Origin: Lachnospiraceae bacterium
GTDB lineage: Bacteria > Bacillota > Clostridia > Lachnospirales > Lachnospiraceae
DNA: 49,072 bases
Direction: 5' to 3'
Assembly (NCBI GenBank): GCA_017436865.1
Contig: JAFSCH010000023.1
Span: forward strand, 1-49,072
The translations under genes were made by a program, and so were the position numbers. The notes beneath the pieces are model-generated. The model had not been told where the DNA came from. It saw only the letters and a list, made by a program, of their open reading frames with translations, and did no database searches. Every line of letters begins with the position of its first letter. The first letter of the stretch is position 1. Below, in pieces: positions 1-8,628 of this stretch.

Positions 1-167
1 CATCCAGCTTTATTAATCGACTTCCAAACTATATGAAAGATGCTCTTAATTGCGTGAGTATCGCATAAATCAATAAAATATTGGCTGTAATATAGAGTTT
101 TCAAGGTGCAAACGTTAATTCACGTGTGGGAAGTTTGAGTCAATAAAAGCATTTACATAAATTAACA

Positions 168-197
168 TTGACATAATTCTCGGAATTATGGTAGTAT
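168..197 (+). promoter_or_regulatory. sigma-A-type promoter of the nitrogenase-like operon
   Basis: TTGACA at 168-173 and TAGTAT at 192-197 are separated by 18 bases. The inverted repeat at 200-225 starts just after the -10, where transcription would begin, so a bound repressor there would block initiation. It lies 121 bases before the first start codon and no other gene intervenes. Confidence 0.65.
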
Positions 198-199
198 CA

Positions 200-253
200 C
201 ATAGGTTAGTTAGCGCTAACCTATGTTTTTATATGTAGGTTAGAAAGAGCTAA
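200..253 (+). promoter_or_regulatory. two DtxR/IdeR-like operator sites
   Basis: A perfect 10-bp inverted repeat, CATAGGTTAG (200-209) and CTAACCTATG (216-225), has a 6-base centre. A second, partial site, AGGTTAG at 237-243, again 6 bases, then CTAA at 250-253, repeats the same geometry. AGGTTAG/CTAACCT are the half-sites of the known DtxR/IdeR box, although that box has a one-base centre. The first repeat is followed by five T, so a stem-loop role is also possible. I infer a metal-responsive operator. Confidence 0.5.
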
Positions 254-317
254 TATGAGTTAGCGAAGATAAGAAAAGCTAGCAAGATGAAACATTAAAA
301 GAAATAGGAGATTTATC

Positions 318-1097
318 ATGGTTAAAATTGCAATTTATGGAAAGGGCGGTATCGGAAAGTCAACAACCACATCTAATTTGTCAGCAGCACTTAGTATGAT
401 GGGATACCGCGTAATGCAGATTGGGTGTGACCCAAAGGCAGACTCTACTAAATGTGTAATGGGTGGTATTAAGATTCCAACCGTTCTGGATCAGCTTAGA
501 GAAAAAGGAACAGACGGAGTAAAATTAGAAGATATTGTATTTGAGGGCTTTAATGGAATACTTTGTGTGGAAGCAGGTGGACCAACACCGGGAATCGGTT
601 GTGCAGGACTTGGTATTATTTCCGCATTACAGAAACTTGAAGAGTTAGATGCATTTGAAGTATATAAGCCGGATATCGTGTTATATGACGTATTGGGTGA
701 CGTTGTTTGTGGTGGATTTGCCATGCCAATTCGTGATGGATATGCAGAGCATATTTTCATCGTAACAAGTGGAGAAATGATGGCATTATTTGCGGCATCT
801 AATATTTCAAGAGCTGTAGATAATTTTAAGAATAGAGGATATGCAAAGGTTTCCGGCATCATCCTGAATGAGAGAAAGGTTGAGAATGAGGACAAGATTG
901 TGAAGCAGTTTGCAAAGGAAGAAGGTCATACCGTAATTCAGAAGATAAGAAGAAGTGATGCAGTACAGAGAGCAGAGGATCTAGGACAGACAGTAATCGA
1001 AGCATTGCCAGATGCAGATATTGCAGAGGATTACAAGGAATGTGCTAGAAAAATTATGGAAATTTGCGAAGGGATTGAGTTAGAGAAATGTGTATAA
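318..1097 (+). CDS. NifH-like iron protein of a nitrogenase-like enzyme
   Basis: 259 aa, a little shorter than true NifH. It has the ATP-binding P-loop GKGGIGKST (8-16) and the two cysteines that bridge the dimer's 4Fe-4S cluster: Cys95 in PGIGCAG and Cys131 in DVVCGGF. It should therefore be an ATP-driven one-electron donor to the two proteins encoded next. The arginine that is ADP-ribosylated in many NifH proteins (GCAGRG) is Leu98 here. No nifENB or other fixation genes follow, so this is a paralog (CfbC/Nfl-like in the broad sense), not nitrogenase reductase. ATG start with AATAGGAG upstream. It overlaps the next gene by 10 bases. The family is certain; the physiological reaction is unknown. 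Confidence 0.9.
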   Translation: MVKIAIYGKGGIGKSTTTSNLSAALSMMGYRVMQIGCDPKADSTKCVMGGIKIPTVLDQLREKGTDGVKLEDIVFEGFNGILCVEAGGPTPGIGCAGLGIISALQKLEELDAFEVYKPDIVLYDVLGDVVCGGFAMPIRDGYAEHIFIVTSGEMMALFAASNISRAVDNFKNRGYAKVSGIILNERKVENEDKIVKQFAKEEGHTVIQKIRRSDAVQRAEDLGQTVIEALPDADIAEDYKECARKIMEICEGIELEKCV

Positions 1098-2359
1098 ATC
1101 ATTGTTTTGAGAAAACCTTACAGTATTCTTCACCAGGACATGGCGGATGGGGAATCATTCGAGTTGCTGCTTTGATACCGGAAAGTCATCAGATGTTTAT
1201 CTGTCCGTCAGCATGCTTCCGTCATGGCGCGTTAGGTGCGATGCAGCATGGATATAAGGATAGAACTTCCTATTTATATATAACACCGGCAGATATTGTA
1301 TCAGGATATGACAATTTAATTATGGAAGGTGCAGAGGAGCTTCTTGAAAAGGATAAGTCGATTAAGGTGTTATTCCTGTTCGTTCCATGTATGGATGATT
1401 TCATTGGTACAGACATTGAAGCGATTGCAAATGAAGTACAGAAGAAGCATCCGGGAATCATAGTACGTGCATGTCATATGAATCCTATTGCAGCAGAGAC
1501 GAAGAAGCCTCCGCTCGTAACTACCATGCACTCCATGTTTTCAGCGATTGAAACCGAAAATTGTGCTTCAGAGGATGCAGTAAATCTGTGTGGAAGCTTT
1601 GCGCTGATAGAAAAGGAATGCGAGTTATTTGATTTTCTTGGAGATTATGGAATTGCTGTAAGACAGCTGGGAAATTACAAGACCTATGAAGAATTCTGCG
1701 AGATGGGAAGAAGCAAGTATAACCTCATTATGAGACCTGCTGGAAAGTTTGCCGCAGAATATATGGATAAGCATTATGGAACGTCTTCCTTTAAATACAT
1801 GATTACCTATGATATCGATGAGCTTCGTGCGAACTATGAAGACTGGGCAAAGCTCTTAGATGAGAAACATAGTAAGAAGGAAAATGCGGCATTTGATTTA
1901 GATGCAATTGAAAAAGAGACAAAAGAGAGTATTGAGCGTGCTGTGAAGATGTTGAATGGACTTCCGATTAGTGTAGCGAGTAGTGCGGTGCTGCGACCAT
2001 GTACCTTGGCAAAAGCATTAATTAAATATGGATTCACTGTGAAGGAAGTTTTTGTACAGGAATTATTACCTGTTGACAGAGAGGCATATCAGTATATCTG
2101 CGAGAATCATCCAGAGGTTCAGATTAGTCAGCCAAGACATCATAAGAGTGCTGTTCGAAATAATAAGGATACCAATATGGTGGCAATTGGTTTTGAAGGA
2201 GCTTATTTAAGACAAAGTGACTATGTTGTGGATTTATCAGGTGATGAAGGCATGTATGGTTACTACGGAGTAAGACGACTCATGGAAATGCTTGAAAAGG
2301 CAGTAGAAGAAAAAGCAGATTTAAGAAAAATGATAGAAGAATATGGAGCAGTAGTGTAA
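1088..2359 (+). CDS. nitrogenase component-1-like subunit (NifD/NifK superfamily), first
   Basis: 423 aa, shorter than NifD or NifK (about 480-520). Probable cluster ligands are Cys39 and Cys43 in the N-terminal part and Cys101 in [12 protein letters not shown], which matches the conserved segment around the third P-cluster cysteine of NifK. The N-terminal GFEKT-like segment ([17 protein letters not shown]) also resembles NifK. Coupled to the NifH-like gene by a 10-base overlap and to the next subunit by a one-base overlap (TAATG), so the two component-1 proteins are probably made in equal amounts and form a heterodimer or heterotetramer. No obvious equivalent of the FeMo-cofactor ligands is seen. 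Substrate unknown. Confidence 0.8.
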   Translation: MCINHCFEKTLQYSSPGHGGWGIIRVAALIPESHQMFICPSACFRHGALGAMQHGYKDRTSYLYITPADIVSGYDNLIMEGAEELLEKDKSIKVLFLFVPCMDDFIGTDIEAIANEVQKKHPGIIVRACHMNPIAAETKKPPLVTTMHSMFSAIETENCASEDAVNLCGSFALIEKECELFDFLGDYGIAVRQLGNYKTYEEFCEMGRSKYNLIMRPAGKFAAEYMDKHYGTSSFKYMITYDIDELRANYEDWAKLLDEKHSKKENAAFDLDAIEKETKESIERAVKMLNGLPISVASSAVLRPCTLAKALIKYGFTVKEVFVQELLPVDREAYQYICENHPEVQISQPRHHKSAVRNNKDTNMVAIGFEGAYLRQSDYVVDLSGDEGMYGYYGVRRLMEMLEKAVEEKADLRKMIEEYGAVV

Positions 2360-3534
2360 TGAAAAGATTATATAGATATTTACCTCCTTTTGCAGGAGAT
2401 TATTCGGGTGTAGGTTCTGCTCTTTATGAGCTTGGCGGAATGCTTTGTATTCATGATGCTTCCGGCTGTACCGGTAATTATGTCGGTTTTGATGAGCCTA
2501 GATCCTATGATTCGAAGCAGTTGGTATATTGTACTGGATTACGTCGTGATGATGCCATATTAGGTAATGAGCAGGTATATATTGATAAGATTGTTAAAGC
2601 GGCACAGGATATGAAGCCAAAATTTGTTGCGGTAGTGGGAAGCCCGGTGCCGTTAATTATTGGGTTTGACTTTAATGGTTTTGCTAAAGATTTAGAACAG
2701 CGTTTGGGTATTCCGGCATTTGGATTTGAAACGGGTGGTATGAAGGGTAGCTATAAGGACGGCGTCGTTATGGCAGTTAAGAAATTGTTAGATTACTATA
2801 TCTTACCGAAAAAGGATGAACTTGTAAGAAATGCTGACAGAAGCGGAAAGAAAGTAAATATTGTAGGTGCTACTCCGTTAGATATGAGCGAAGAAAATCT
2901 ACAGGCATTAAAGACAGTATTAAAAGAAAGAGGCTATGAGCTAAATAGTGTTCTTTCTATGTCTAATGATATGGATGAGTTTTTATCCTTCTATAAGGCA
3001 GATGTTAATCTTGCAGTAACACAGGCAGGAGCACTAATTGCTCAAGATTTAGAAGAAAAATATGATATGCCGTTTTTAGCAGGTTTACCAGTTGGTGAAT
3101 TTGGTACAGAGCATTATTTTGCCTGTCTGGAAAAGGTTTTTGAGACAGGAAATAGCATGGAAGTGTCACAGGAACCAATTAAAGTACAAGGAGACAAGAA
3201 AGGAGAAGCTGTTGTACTGGAAGATGGTATTATTGCTTCGTCGATAAGAGTTGACCTTCTTGCTCAGGGATATGAGAAGGTAAGAGTGGTTTCCTTGTTT
3301 GGTAAGGATGCTGGCATGACAAATGTAGAAGCAGAATACACAGAGGATGAGGATATGATATTGGCAGCGATAAATGGAGAGCATTGCGCACTTGTGGCAG
3401 CGGACCCATTATTGCTGAGATATAGAGAAAATACCGAAGGCGTAAAATTGGTAGAATTGCCAAAATATGCGATATCCAGTAAGCTGTACCACCATAAGCG
3501 CTGGGTTTATATGGCAAAAAAGTTTTCGGAGTAA
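2359..3534 (+). CDS. nitrogenase component-1-like subunit (NifD/NifK superfamily), second
   Basis: 391 aa. Cysteines at 30, 37 and 58 (LCIHDASGCTGNY, then VYC) could supply the second half of a bridging iron-sulfur cluster. The middle contains VAVVGSPVPLIIGFDF and GIPAFGFETGGMKGSYKDG, which match the NifD/K Rossmann-like segments with the glycine-rich turn. Translation is coupled to the preceding subunit. The short length and lack of a C-terminal cofactor His/Cys pair separate it from catalytic NifD. The gene lies directly before a metal-complex importer, which suggests an imported substrate or metal-dependent expression. Exact reaction not deducible. Confidence 0.8.
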   Translation: MKRLYRYLPPFAGDYSGVGSALYELGGMLCIHDASGCTGNYVGFDEPRSYDSKQLVYCTGLRRDDAILGNEQVYIDKIVKAAQDMKPKFVAVVGSPVPLIIGFDFNGFAKDLEQRLGIPAFGFETGGMKGSYKDGVVMAVKKLLDYYILPKKDELVRNADRSGKKVNIVGATPLDMSEENLQALKTVLKERGYELNSVLSMSNDMDEFLSFYKADVNLAVTQAGALIAQDLEEKYDMPFLAGLPVGEFGTEHYFACLEKVFETGNSMEVSQEPIKVQGDKKGEAVVLEDGIIASSIRVDLLAQGYEKVRVVSLFGKDAGMTNVEAEYTEDEDMILAAINGEHCALVAADPLLLRYRENTEGVKLVELPKYAISSKLYHHKRWVYMAKKFSE

Positions 3535-3549
3535 AGAAAGGGTATAAAA

Positions 3550-4746
3550 ATGAAGAAATTAGTATCTATGATTTTAACAGGTGTACTTGTGCTTAGCTTA
3601 GCTGGGTGTGGAAGTACGAATACAGCGTCTGATGTAGCAGAGAGTACAACAGTAGCTGTAGAAGCAGAAACAACTGCTGAAACAGAAAGTAGCGAAGTTG
3701 TTATTTCCGAAGAGGAAGTAGCACAGGCAGAGTCTGCTACAAAGAGAACCTTTGTAGATGATGCAGGTGTAGAGATGGAAGTACCAGAGAAGATTGACAG
3801 AATTGTTGTAGGGTCATGGCAAATGGTTGGTCCGTTAGCAGTTTATTTAGGCGGTGGAGAAAAAATTGTTGGAATGGCTCCTGCATCTTTGAAGGCAGCG
3901 GAAAATGGTATTTTAGGTGAGATGTATCCAGAACTCTTAAATGCTGAAACAGATTTTTATAATGGTGGAGATATTAATATGGAGGAGCTTTTAAAGCTTG
4001 ATCCGGATTTAGTAATCGGTGTTTCAGAGGAAAAGGCAGAGGCAATTCGTGCTGCTGGAATTCCTGCAACTGTGGTATCTGTATCGAAGTGGAATTACGA
4101 TGTTATTGAGACTTATAGTCACTGGCTTGAAACCTTTGATGCTATCTTTGGTGGAAGTGCATACGAAGGTGATGTAACAGAATACAGCAGACAGGTACAG
4201 GCTTCTATTCAGGAAAAGGTATCAACAATTGCAGAAGAAGATAGAAAGCGAGTTATGATTTTATTTTCTTATAGCGATGCAACCATGACAACATCAAGTA
4301 AGATTTTCTTTGGGCAGTCATGGTGTGACTTAACAGGTGCTATTAACGTAGGAGAAGGTATTGAGTCTCTTGGTAATGCGGCAATTAACATGGAGCAGGT
4401 ATATGAATGGAATCCGGATGTAATTATCATTACTAATTTTACAAAGGCTCAGCCAGAGGATTTGTATAATAATACTATCGGAAGTGATGATTGGAGCTCT
4501 ATCAATGCAGTAAAGAACAAGCAGGTTTATAAGATGCCATTAGGTGTTTATCGTTCTTTTACACCAGGTGCAGATACACCGGTTACCTTACAGTGGTTTG
4601 CTAAGGCAGTATATCCTGAACTATTTGCTGATATAGATGTAGAACAGGTAGCAAGAGATTACTATAAGGATTTTTATAACATTGAGTTGACAGATGAACA
4701 GGTAGAAAACATGTTTAATCCTCCTAGTGCTGCATCAGCAAACTAA
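3550..4746 (+). CDS. lipoprotein substrate-binding protein of metallophore/corrinoid-type ABC importer (copy 1)
   Basis: 398 aa. A signal peptide ends in the lipobox LAGC (lipidated Cys20), followed by an acidic, Thr/Ser-rich linker to about residue 60, then a class III (FecB/BtuF) binding domain that begins with VDDAGVEMEVPEKIDRIV. It should capture an iron-siderophore, heme, cobalamin or related complex outside the membrane and deliver it to the FecCD-type permease encoded next. It is 15 bases from the nitrogenase-like genes, so it is cotranscribed. A close paralog lies after the ATPase. The ligand cannot be told from sequence. Confidence 0.88.
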   Translation: MKKLVSMILTGVLVLSLAGCGSTNTASDVAESTTVAVEAETTAETESSEVVISEEEVAQAESATKRTFVDDAGVEMEVPEKIDRIVVGSWQMVGPLAVYLGGGEKIVGMAPASLKAAENGILGEMYPELLNAETDFYNGGDINMEELLKLDPDLVIGVSEEKAEAIRAAGIPATVVSVSKWNYDVIETYSHWLETFDAIFGGSAYEGDVTEYSRQVQASIQEKVSTIAEEDRKRVMILFSYSDATMTTSSKIFFGQSWCDLTGAINVGEGIESLGNAAINMEQVYEWNPDVIIITNFTKAQPEDLYNNTIGSDDWSSINAVKNKQVYKMPLGVYRSFTPGADTPVTLQWFAKAVYPELFADIDVEQVARDYYKDFYNIELTDEQVENMFNPPSAASAN

Positions 4747-4766
4747 GCAGAATACAAATGCTATAT

Positions 4767-4794
4767 CGGACAAGGGGTGAAAGTGCCTTGTCCG
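4767..4794 (+). promoter_or_regulatory. intercistronic stem-loop between receptor and permease genes
   Basis: CGGACAAGG (4767-4775) pairs perfectly with CCTTGTCCG (4786-4794) around a 10-base loop. There is no T-run, so it is more likely an mRNA-stabilising or partial attenuation hairpin that lets the receptor be made in excess over the membrane parts than a full terminator. Confidence 0.5.
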
Positions 4795-4823
4795 GATAGT
4801 GGAAAGGCATATGGTTTCAATAG

Positions 4824-5837
4824 ATGAAGAATAATTTTTTAAAACAAAGTGTATGGGTAATCGGTATTGCTGTTACGTTGGTAGCAACGATGCTGTTAGC
4901 CATGGGAATAGGCAGATACAGTATAAGTGTAGGACAGATAATTAATACACTGATTCCGGCAGGTATTGCGTTGGAAGAGGTGGATGAAAATGTCAGAACC
5001 GTTATTTATAATATTCGTTTACCAAGAGTGTTATTGGCAGCAATGGCAGGCGGCGGTCTTGCTGTTTCAGGAGCGGCTTTCCAGAGTCTTTTCTCCAATC
5101 CACTAGCAACACCGGATACTTTAGGTGTTGCAACAGGTGCTTCCTTTGGTGCGACAATGGGAATTATGCTTGGGTTTGGTTCTTTGGGAATTCAGAGCTT
5201 TGCATTTTTGACAGGTATTGCCTGTGTGGCATTGGTATATTTTATTAGCAGGGTAAAGGGTGAAAGCTCTATGATGATGATTATCCTTTCAGGTATGGTA
5301 ATCAGCTCTTTATTCGAAGCAATGGTATCCTTGCTCAAATATGTAGCTGATCCACAGGATACTTTACCAGAGATTACATTCTGGCTTATGGGAAGTCTTT
5401 CTGGGGTTGGCTTTGATGATTTAATACTTGGCTGTCCATTTATTATTATTGGTATGGTTATGATATTTATGCTTAGATGGAAGCTTAATACCTTGTCATT
5501 ACATGAGGATGAGGCAAAGTCCCTTGGTGTTAATGTTAAGGTGATTAGAATGCTTACCATTATTGCTTCTGCCATGATTACAGCATCTGTTGTTTCACTT
5601 TGTGGAAAGATTGGTTGGATTGGTTTGTTGATTCCACATGTTTCCAGAATGCTTTTTGGAAATAATAATAAGAGTATTGTTCCTGCCAGTATTGGTTTAG
5701 GTGCAATTTTCATGGTCATTATTGATACGATAGCAAGAAGTGCAACTGCAGCAGAGATTCCGATTTCTATTTTGACAGCAGTAATCGGTGCACCGTTCTT
5801 TATTATCTTACTTAGAAAAACAGGAGGTATCCGTTAA
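4824..5837 (+). CDS. FecCD-family permease of the metal-complex importer
   Basis: 337 aa and highly hydrophobic, with about nine to ten membrane spans as in BtuC/FecCD. Family hallmarks include RLPRVLLAAMAGGGLAVSGAAFQ (residues about 56-78) and the cytoplasmic GKIGWIGLLIPHVSRMLFG segment that contacts the ATPase. It forms the membrane channel for the ligand captured by the two lipoproteins. The gene has only a weak, distant GGAAAGG before its ATG. It overlaps the ATPase gene by one base, so stoichiometric coupling is likely. Confidence 0.9.
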   Translation: MKNNFLKQSVWVIGIAVTLVATMLLAMGIGRYSISVGQIINTLIPAGIALEEVDENVRTVIYNIRLPRVLLAAMAGGGLAVSGAAFQSLFSNPLATPDTLGVATGASFGATMGIMLGFGSLGIQSFAFLTGIACVALVYFISRVKGESSMMMIILSGMVISSLFEAMVSLLKYVADPQDTLPEITFWLMGSLSGVGFDDLILGCPFIIIGMVMIFMLRWKLNTLSLHEDEAKSLGVNVKVIRMLTIIASAMITASVVSLCGKIGWIGLLIPHVSRMLFGNNNKSIVPASIGLGAIFMVIIDTIARSATAAEIPISILTAVIGAPFFIILLRKTGGIR

Positions 5838-6634
5838 TGAAATTTGAAGTAGTGGATGGTTGCTTTGGCTATGCAAATGGTAAGAATATATTAAATCATA
5901 TAAATTGCTGTGTTGAAGAAAAAGAAATCCTGTCCATTCTTGGTTCAAATGGTGTAGGTAAAACCACATTATTAAAGTGTACACTTGGGCTTTTAAAGTG
6001 GCGTAGTGGAATGACTCAGATTGATGGAAAAAATGTACAGGAAATGAAGCATAGCGAACTTTGGCGCAACATTGGATATGTACCACAGGCGAAGCTTTCT
6101 GCGTTTGCTTATACCGTAGATGAGATGGTGCTTTTGGGAAGAAACAGTCATCTTGGAATGTTAGAGCAGCCGGGAAAAAAGGATAAAGAGATTGCATCCA
6201 AATGCATAGACAGAATTGGAATTGGATATCTGAAGGGTAAGCTTTGCAGTAAAATCAGTGGTGGTGAGCTACAGATGGTTCTGATTGCAAGAGCATTGGC
6301 AGCAGAACCAAAGCTGATGATTCTGGATGAACCGGAATCCAATCTGGACTTCAAGAATCAGCTTATTGTATTAGAAACCATTAAGAGTCTTCGTGATGAA
6401 GAAGGTATTTCATCCATTGTAAATACACATTATCCAGAGCATGCCATTTCCATCTCAGATAAGGCATTAATCTTAAATCGTGACGGAAGCAGTGTATTTG
6501 GAGCTGCACATAGCAGTATTATTGAGGAAAATCTGGAGAAAGCTTTTGGTGTAAATGTAAAAATCCAAGACTTTTACCATAGAGAGAAGAAGTATACCTG
6601 TGTGTTACCATTATCTATCGCATCAGGAAATTAA
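5837..6634 (+). CDS. ATPase of the metal-complex importer (FepC/BtuD family)
   Basis: 265 aa, normal length. Walker A GSNGVGKT (36-43), Q-loop in YVPQAK (about 81-86), signature SGGE (141-144), Walker B MILDEP (161-166) and the H-loop histidine in NTHYPEH are all present, so it should be active. The start codon is fused to the permease stop codon. It powers import through the FecCD-like permease. It lies within the same operon as the nitrogenase-like genes. Confidence 0.92.
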   Translation: MKFEVVDGCFGYANGKNILNHINCCVEEKEILSILGSNGVGKTTLLKCTLGLLKWRSGMTQIDGKNVQEMKHSELWRNIGYVPQAKLSAFAYTVDEMVLLGRNSHLGMLEQPGKKDKEIASKCIDRIGIGYLKGKLCSKISGGELQMVLIARALAAEPKLMILDEPESNLDFKNQLIVLETIKSLRDEEGISSIVNTHYPEHAISISDKALILNRDGSSVFGAAHSSIIEENLEKAFGVNVKIQDFYHREKKYTCVLPLSIASGN

Positions 6635-6700
6635 ATTGCAAAATCCATAGAGTGAAGATTTTATAATTTATGTAAACTAAGAAAAAGGAAGAAACAAAAG

Positions 6701-7912
6701 ATGAAAAAAATAATATCTATGATGTTAACAGGTGCTCTTGTGTTAAGCTTAGCTGGTTGTGGAAGTACAAGCAACACAGCAAATGTAGAGGAAGGCACAA
6801 CAGAGCAGGATGTAGTAGAAAGTACAGTTGCAGAAACAGAGAGCAGTGAAGTAGAGATAACAGAAGAGAAGGTAGCGGAAGCAGAAACACCAGCTACCAA
6901 GGTTATCGTTGATCATGCAGGTGCTGAAGTAGAAGTGCCAACAGAAATCAAACGAATTGTTGTTGGTAATACGTTACCATTAGCTTCTGTATTAACCGTG
7001 TATTTAGGTGGTGCAGAGAAGATTGTCGGACTTCATCCGGCATCAATGGGAGCAGCTAAGAGTGGTTTATTGAGTGAGATTTATCCGGAAATCTTAGAGG
7101 CAGAAACAGAGTTTATTAACGGTACAGAGATTAATATAGAAGAGCTTTTATTGCTTGATCCTGATATTGTTATCGGTGTAGGTGCAGAACAGGCACAGAT
7201 TTTAAGAGATGCAGGAATTCCAGCAGTAACGGTTTCTGTATCAAATTGGAATTATGATGTTGTAGAGACATATGACCAGTGGATTAGCTTATTTGATGAT
7301 ATTTTTGGTGAGAGCGAATTAAGTCAGAGAGTATCTGAATACAGCAATCAAGCATATGCAGATATTCAGGAAAAGGTTTCAGCTATTGCTGAAGAGGATA
7401 AGAAGAGAGTTATGATTCTCTTTAATTATAGTGAGGAAACCATGTCTACTTCCGGCTCGGTTTTCTTTGGTCAGTTCTGGTGTGATGCCACAGGTGCAAT
7501 TAATGTTGCCGGTGACGAAGAGGGAATGGGAAATATGACCATTGATATGGAGCAGGTATATGAATGGAATCCTGAAATTATTGTGATTACTAACTTTACA
7601 TCAGCTCTTCCAGAGGATTTATATAATAATGCAATCGGTGGAGATGACTGGAGCACGGTAGATGCAGTCAAGAATGGTCAGGTATATAAGATGCCATTAG
7701 GCTTATACAGAACCTATACACCAGGTGCAGACACACCAGTAACTTTACAGTGGTTTGCTAAGACTGTATATCCGGAATTGTTTGAGGACGTAGATATTCA
7801 TCAGGTAACTAGAGACTACTTTACAGAGTACTATAATATTGAATTAACTGATGAACAGATTGAAAGCATGTTCTCACCTTCCAGAGATAGTGCGAGCGGT
7901 TTGTCAAATTAA
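6701..7912 (+). CDS. lipoprotein substrate-binding protein of the metal-complex importer (copy 2)
   Basis: 403 aa with lipobox LAGC (Cys20). It is clearly paralogous to the product of the gene at 3550 along its whole length (shared GGAEKIVG-type, SVSNWNYDV/SVSKWNYDV, MEQVYEWNP and NIELTDEQ segments). The differences lie mostly in the linker and in scattered pocket-side positions, so the two receptors may bind different forms of a ligand or differ in affinity. It sits after the ATPase with a 66-base gap that contains TATAAT (6662-6667) but no convincing -35. A strong terminator follows and closes the operon. Confidence 0.88.
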   Translation: MKKIISMMLTGALVLSLAGCGSTSNTANVEEGTTEQDVVESTVAETESSEVEITEEKVAEAETPATKVIVDHAGAEVEVPTEIKRIVVGNTLPLASVLTVYLGGAEKIVGLHPASMGAAKSGLLSEIYPEILEAETEFINGTEINIEELLLLDPDIVIGVGAEQAQILRDAGIPAVTVSVSNWNYDVVETYDQWISLFDDIFGESELSQRVSEYSNQAYADIQEKVSAIAEEDKKRVMILFNYSEETMSTSGSVFFGQFWCDATGAINVAGDEEGMGNMTIDMEQVYEWNPEIIVITNFTSALPEDLYNNAIGGDDWSTVDAVKNGQVYKMPLGLYRTYTPGADTPVTLQWFAKTVYPELFEDVDIHQVTRDYFTEYYNIELTDEQIESMFSPSRDSASGLSN

Positions 7913-7931
7913 TAAGAGAAGAAAAGAGAGA

Positions 7932-7959
7932 AACAGCATCTATGGAGGTGCTGTTTTTT
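7932..7959 (+). terminator. intrinsic terminator of the nitrogenase-like/importer operon
   Basis: A nine-pair stem, 7932-7940 with 7947-7955, one G-U pair, six-base loop, then six T ending at 7959. It lies 20 bases after the stop codon of the second receptor gene. Confidence 0.8.
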
Positions 7960-8064
7960 GTATGCTTATAAAATCTTTAGAATTTCTTTTGTTTTTCCTG
8001 CCGGGGATTTTTAGATTTGAGGAGTATCCTACATTCAGAACAAAGAAAAATGAGGAGAGAGATT

Positions 8065-8568
8065 ATGGATGTAGGAGTATTTATGCAGTATGTAACAGAT
8101 TATGGCTGGATTGCCATTTTTGTGATTGTATTACTGGAATATCTAAATCTGCCCGGATTTCCGGCGGGAGTTATTATGCCGCTTGCAGGGCTGTGGGCAG
8201 CACAGGGGAATATCAATTTTGCATTGGCTCTTTTGATTACCGTGGCAGCAGGCTTAACAGGAAGTATTATTCTGTATGTATTAGGGAGAACGGGGGGTGG
8301 ATATTTTCTAACTCAATATTATCGGAGATTTCCAAAGCATCAGAAGGTTATTGAGAGTAAAATAGCTTATTTGCAACAAAAGGGAAGTGTAGGAATCTTC
8401 GTTAGTAAGCTGATTCCAATGGTAAGAACTTTGATTTCTATTCCGGCGGGGGTAATTCGGATGGACTTTGCTAAGTATTGTATCAGTTCCACATTGGGGA
8501 TTATAGTTTGGAATCTGATGTTTGTGGGTGCAGGATATTTATTTGGGGATAAATTGCTGTTTTTATAA
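8065..8568 (+). CDS. DedA/SNARE-associated family membrane protein
   Basis: 167 aa from the ATG at 8065, chosen because AGGAGAG lies 8 bases before it; an upstream in-frame ATG adds 16 charged residues not typical of the family. It has several membrane spans with the family motifs LEYLNLPGFPAGVIMPLAG near the N-terminus, GRTGGGYF, and FVSKLIPMVRTLISIPAGVIRM, which holds the conserved arginine and glycine residues. DedA proteins are proton-coupled lipid (undecaprenyl phosphate or phosphatidyl lipid) translocases or related membrane-homeostasis factors. A glycolipid-type glycosyltransferase follows, which fits a role in the envelope. Confidence 0.85.
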   Translation: MDVGVFMQYVTDYGWIAIFVIVLLEYLNLPGFPAGVIMPLAGLWAAQGNINFALALLITVAAGLTGSIILYVLGRTGGGYFLTQYYRRFPKHQKVIESKIAYLQQKGSVGIFVSKLIPMVRTLISIPAGVIRMDFAKYCISSTLGIIVWNLMFVGAGYLFGDKLLFL

Positions 8569-8628
8569 AATTGCTGTGGATAGAAAAAGAGAGTGCTATA
8601 ACGTGATGATGAAGGAGAGAAGAGAATT

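Noticed and set aside
1-36. C-terminal end of a gene entering from the left
   Set aside because: Eleven open codons to a TGA are too few to support a coding call; the 1-167 stretch otherwise shows nothing I can name.
491-895. Long open frame on the - strand inside the NifH-like gene
   Set aside because: It is the antisense shadow of a strongly conserved gene and has no ribosome site or recognisable protein motif.
318-3534. True nitrogen-fixation genes nifHDK
   Set aside because: The component-1 proteins are short, cofactor ligands are not evident, and no nifENB or other nif genes are present; only a nitrogenase-like assignment is justified.
6636-6667. Internal promoter before the second receptor gene
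   Set aside because: TATAAT is perfect but the nearest -35-like TTGCAA is 20 bases away; not reported as a feature.
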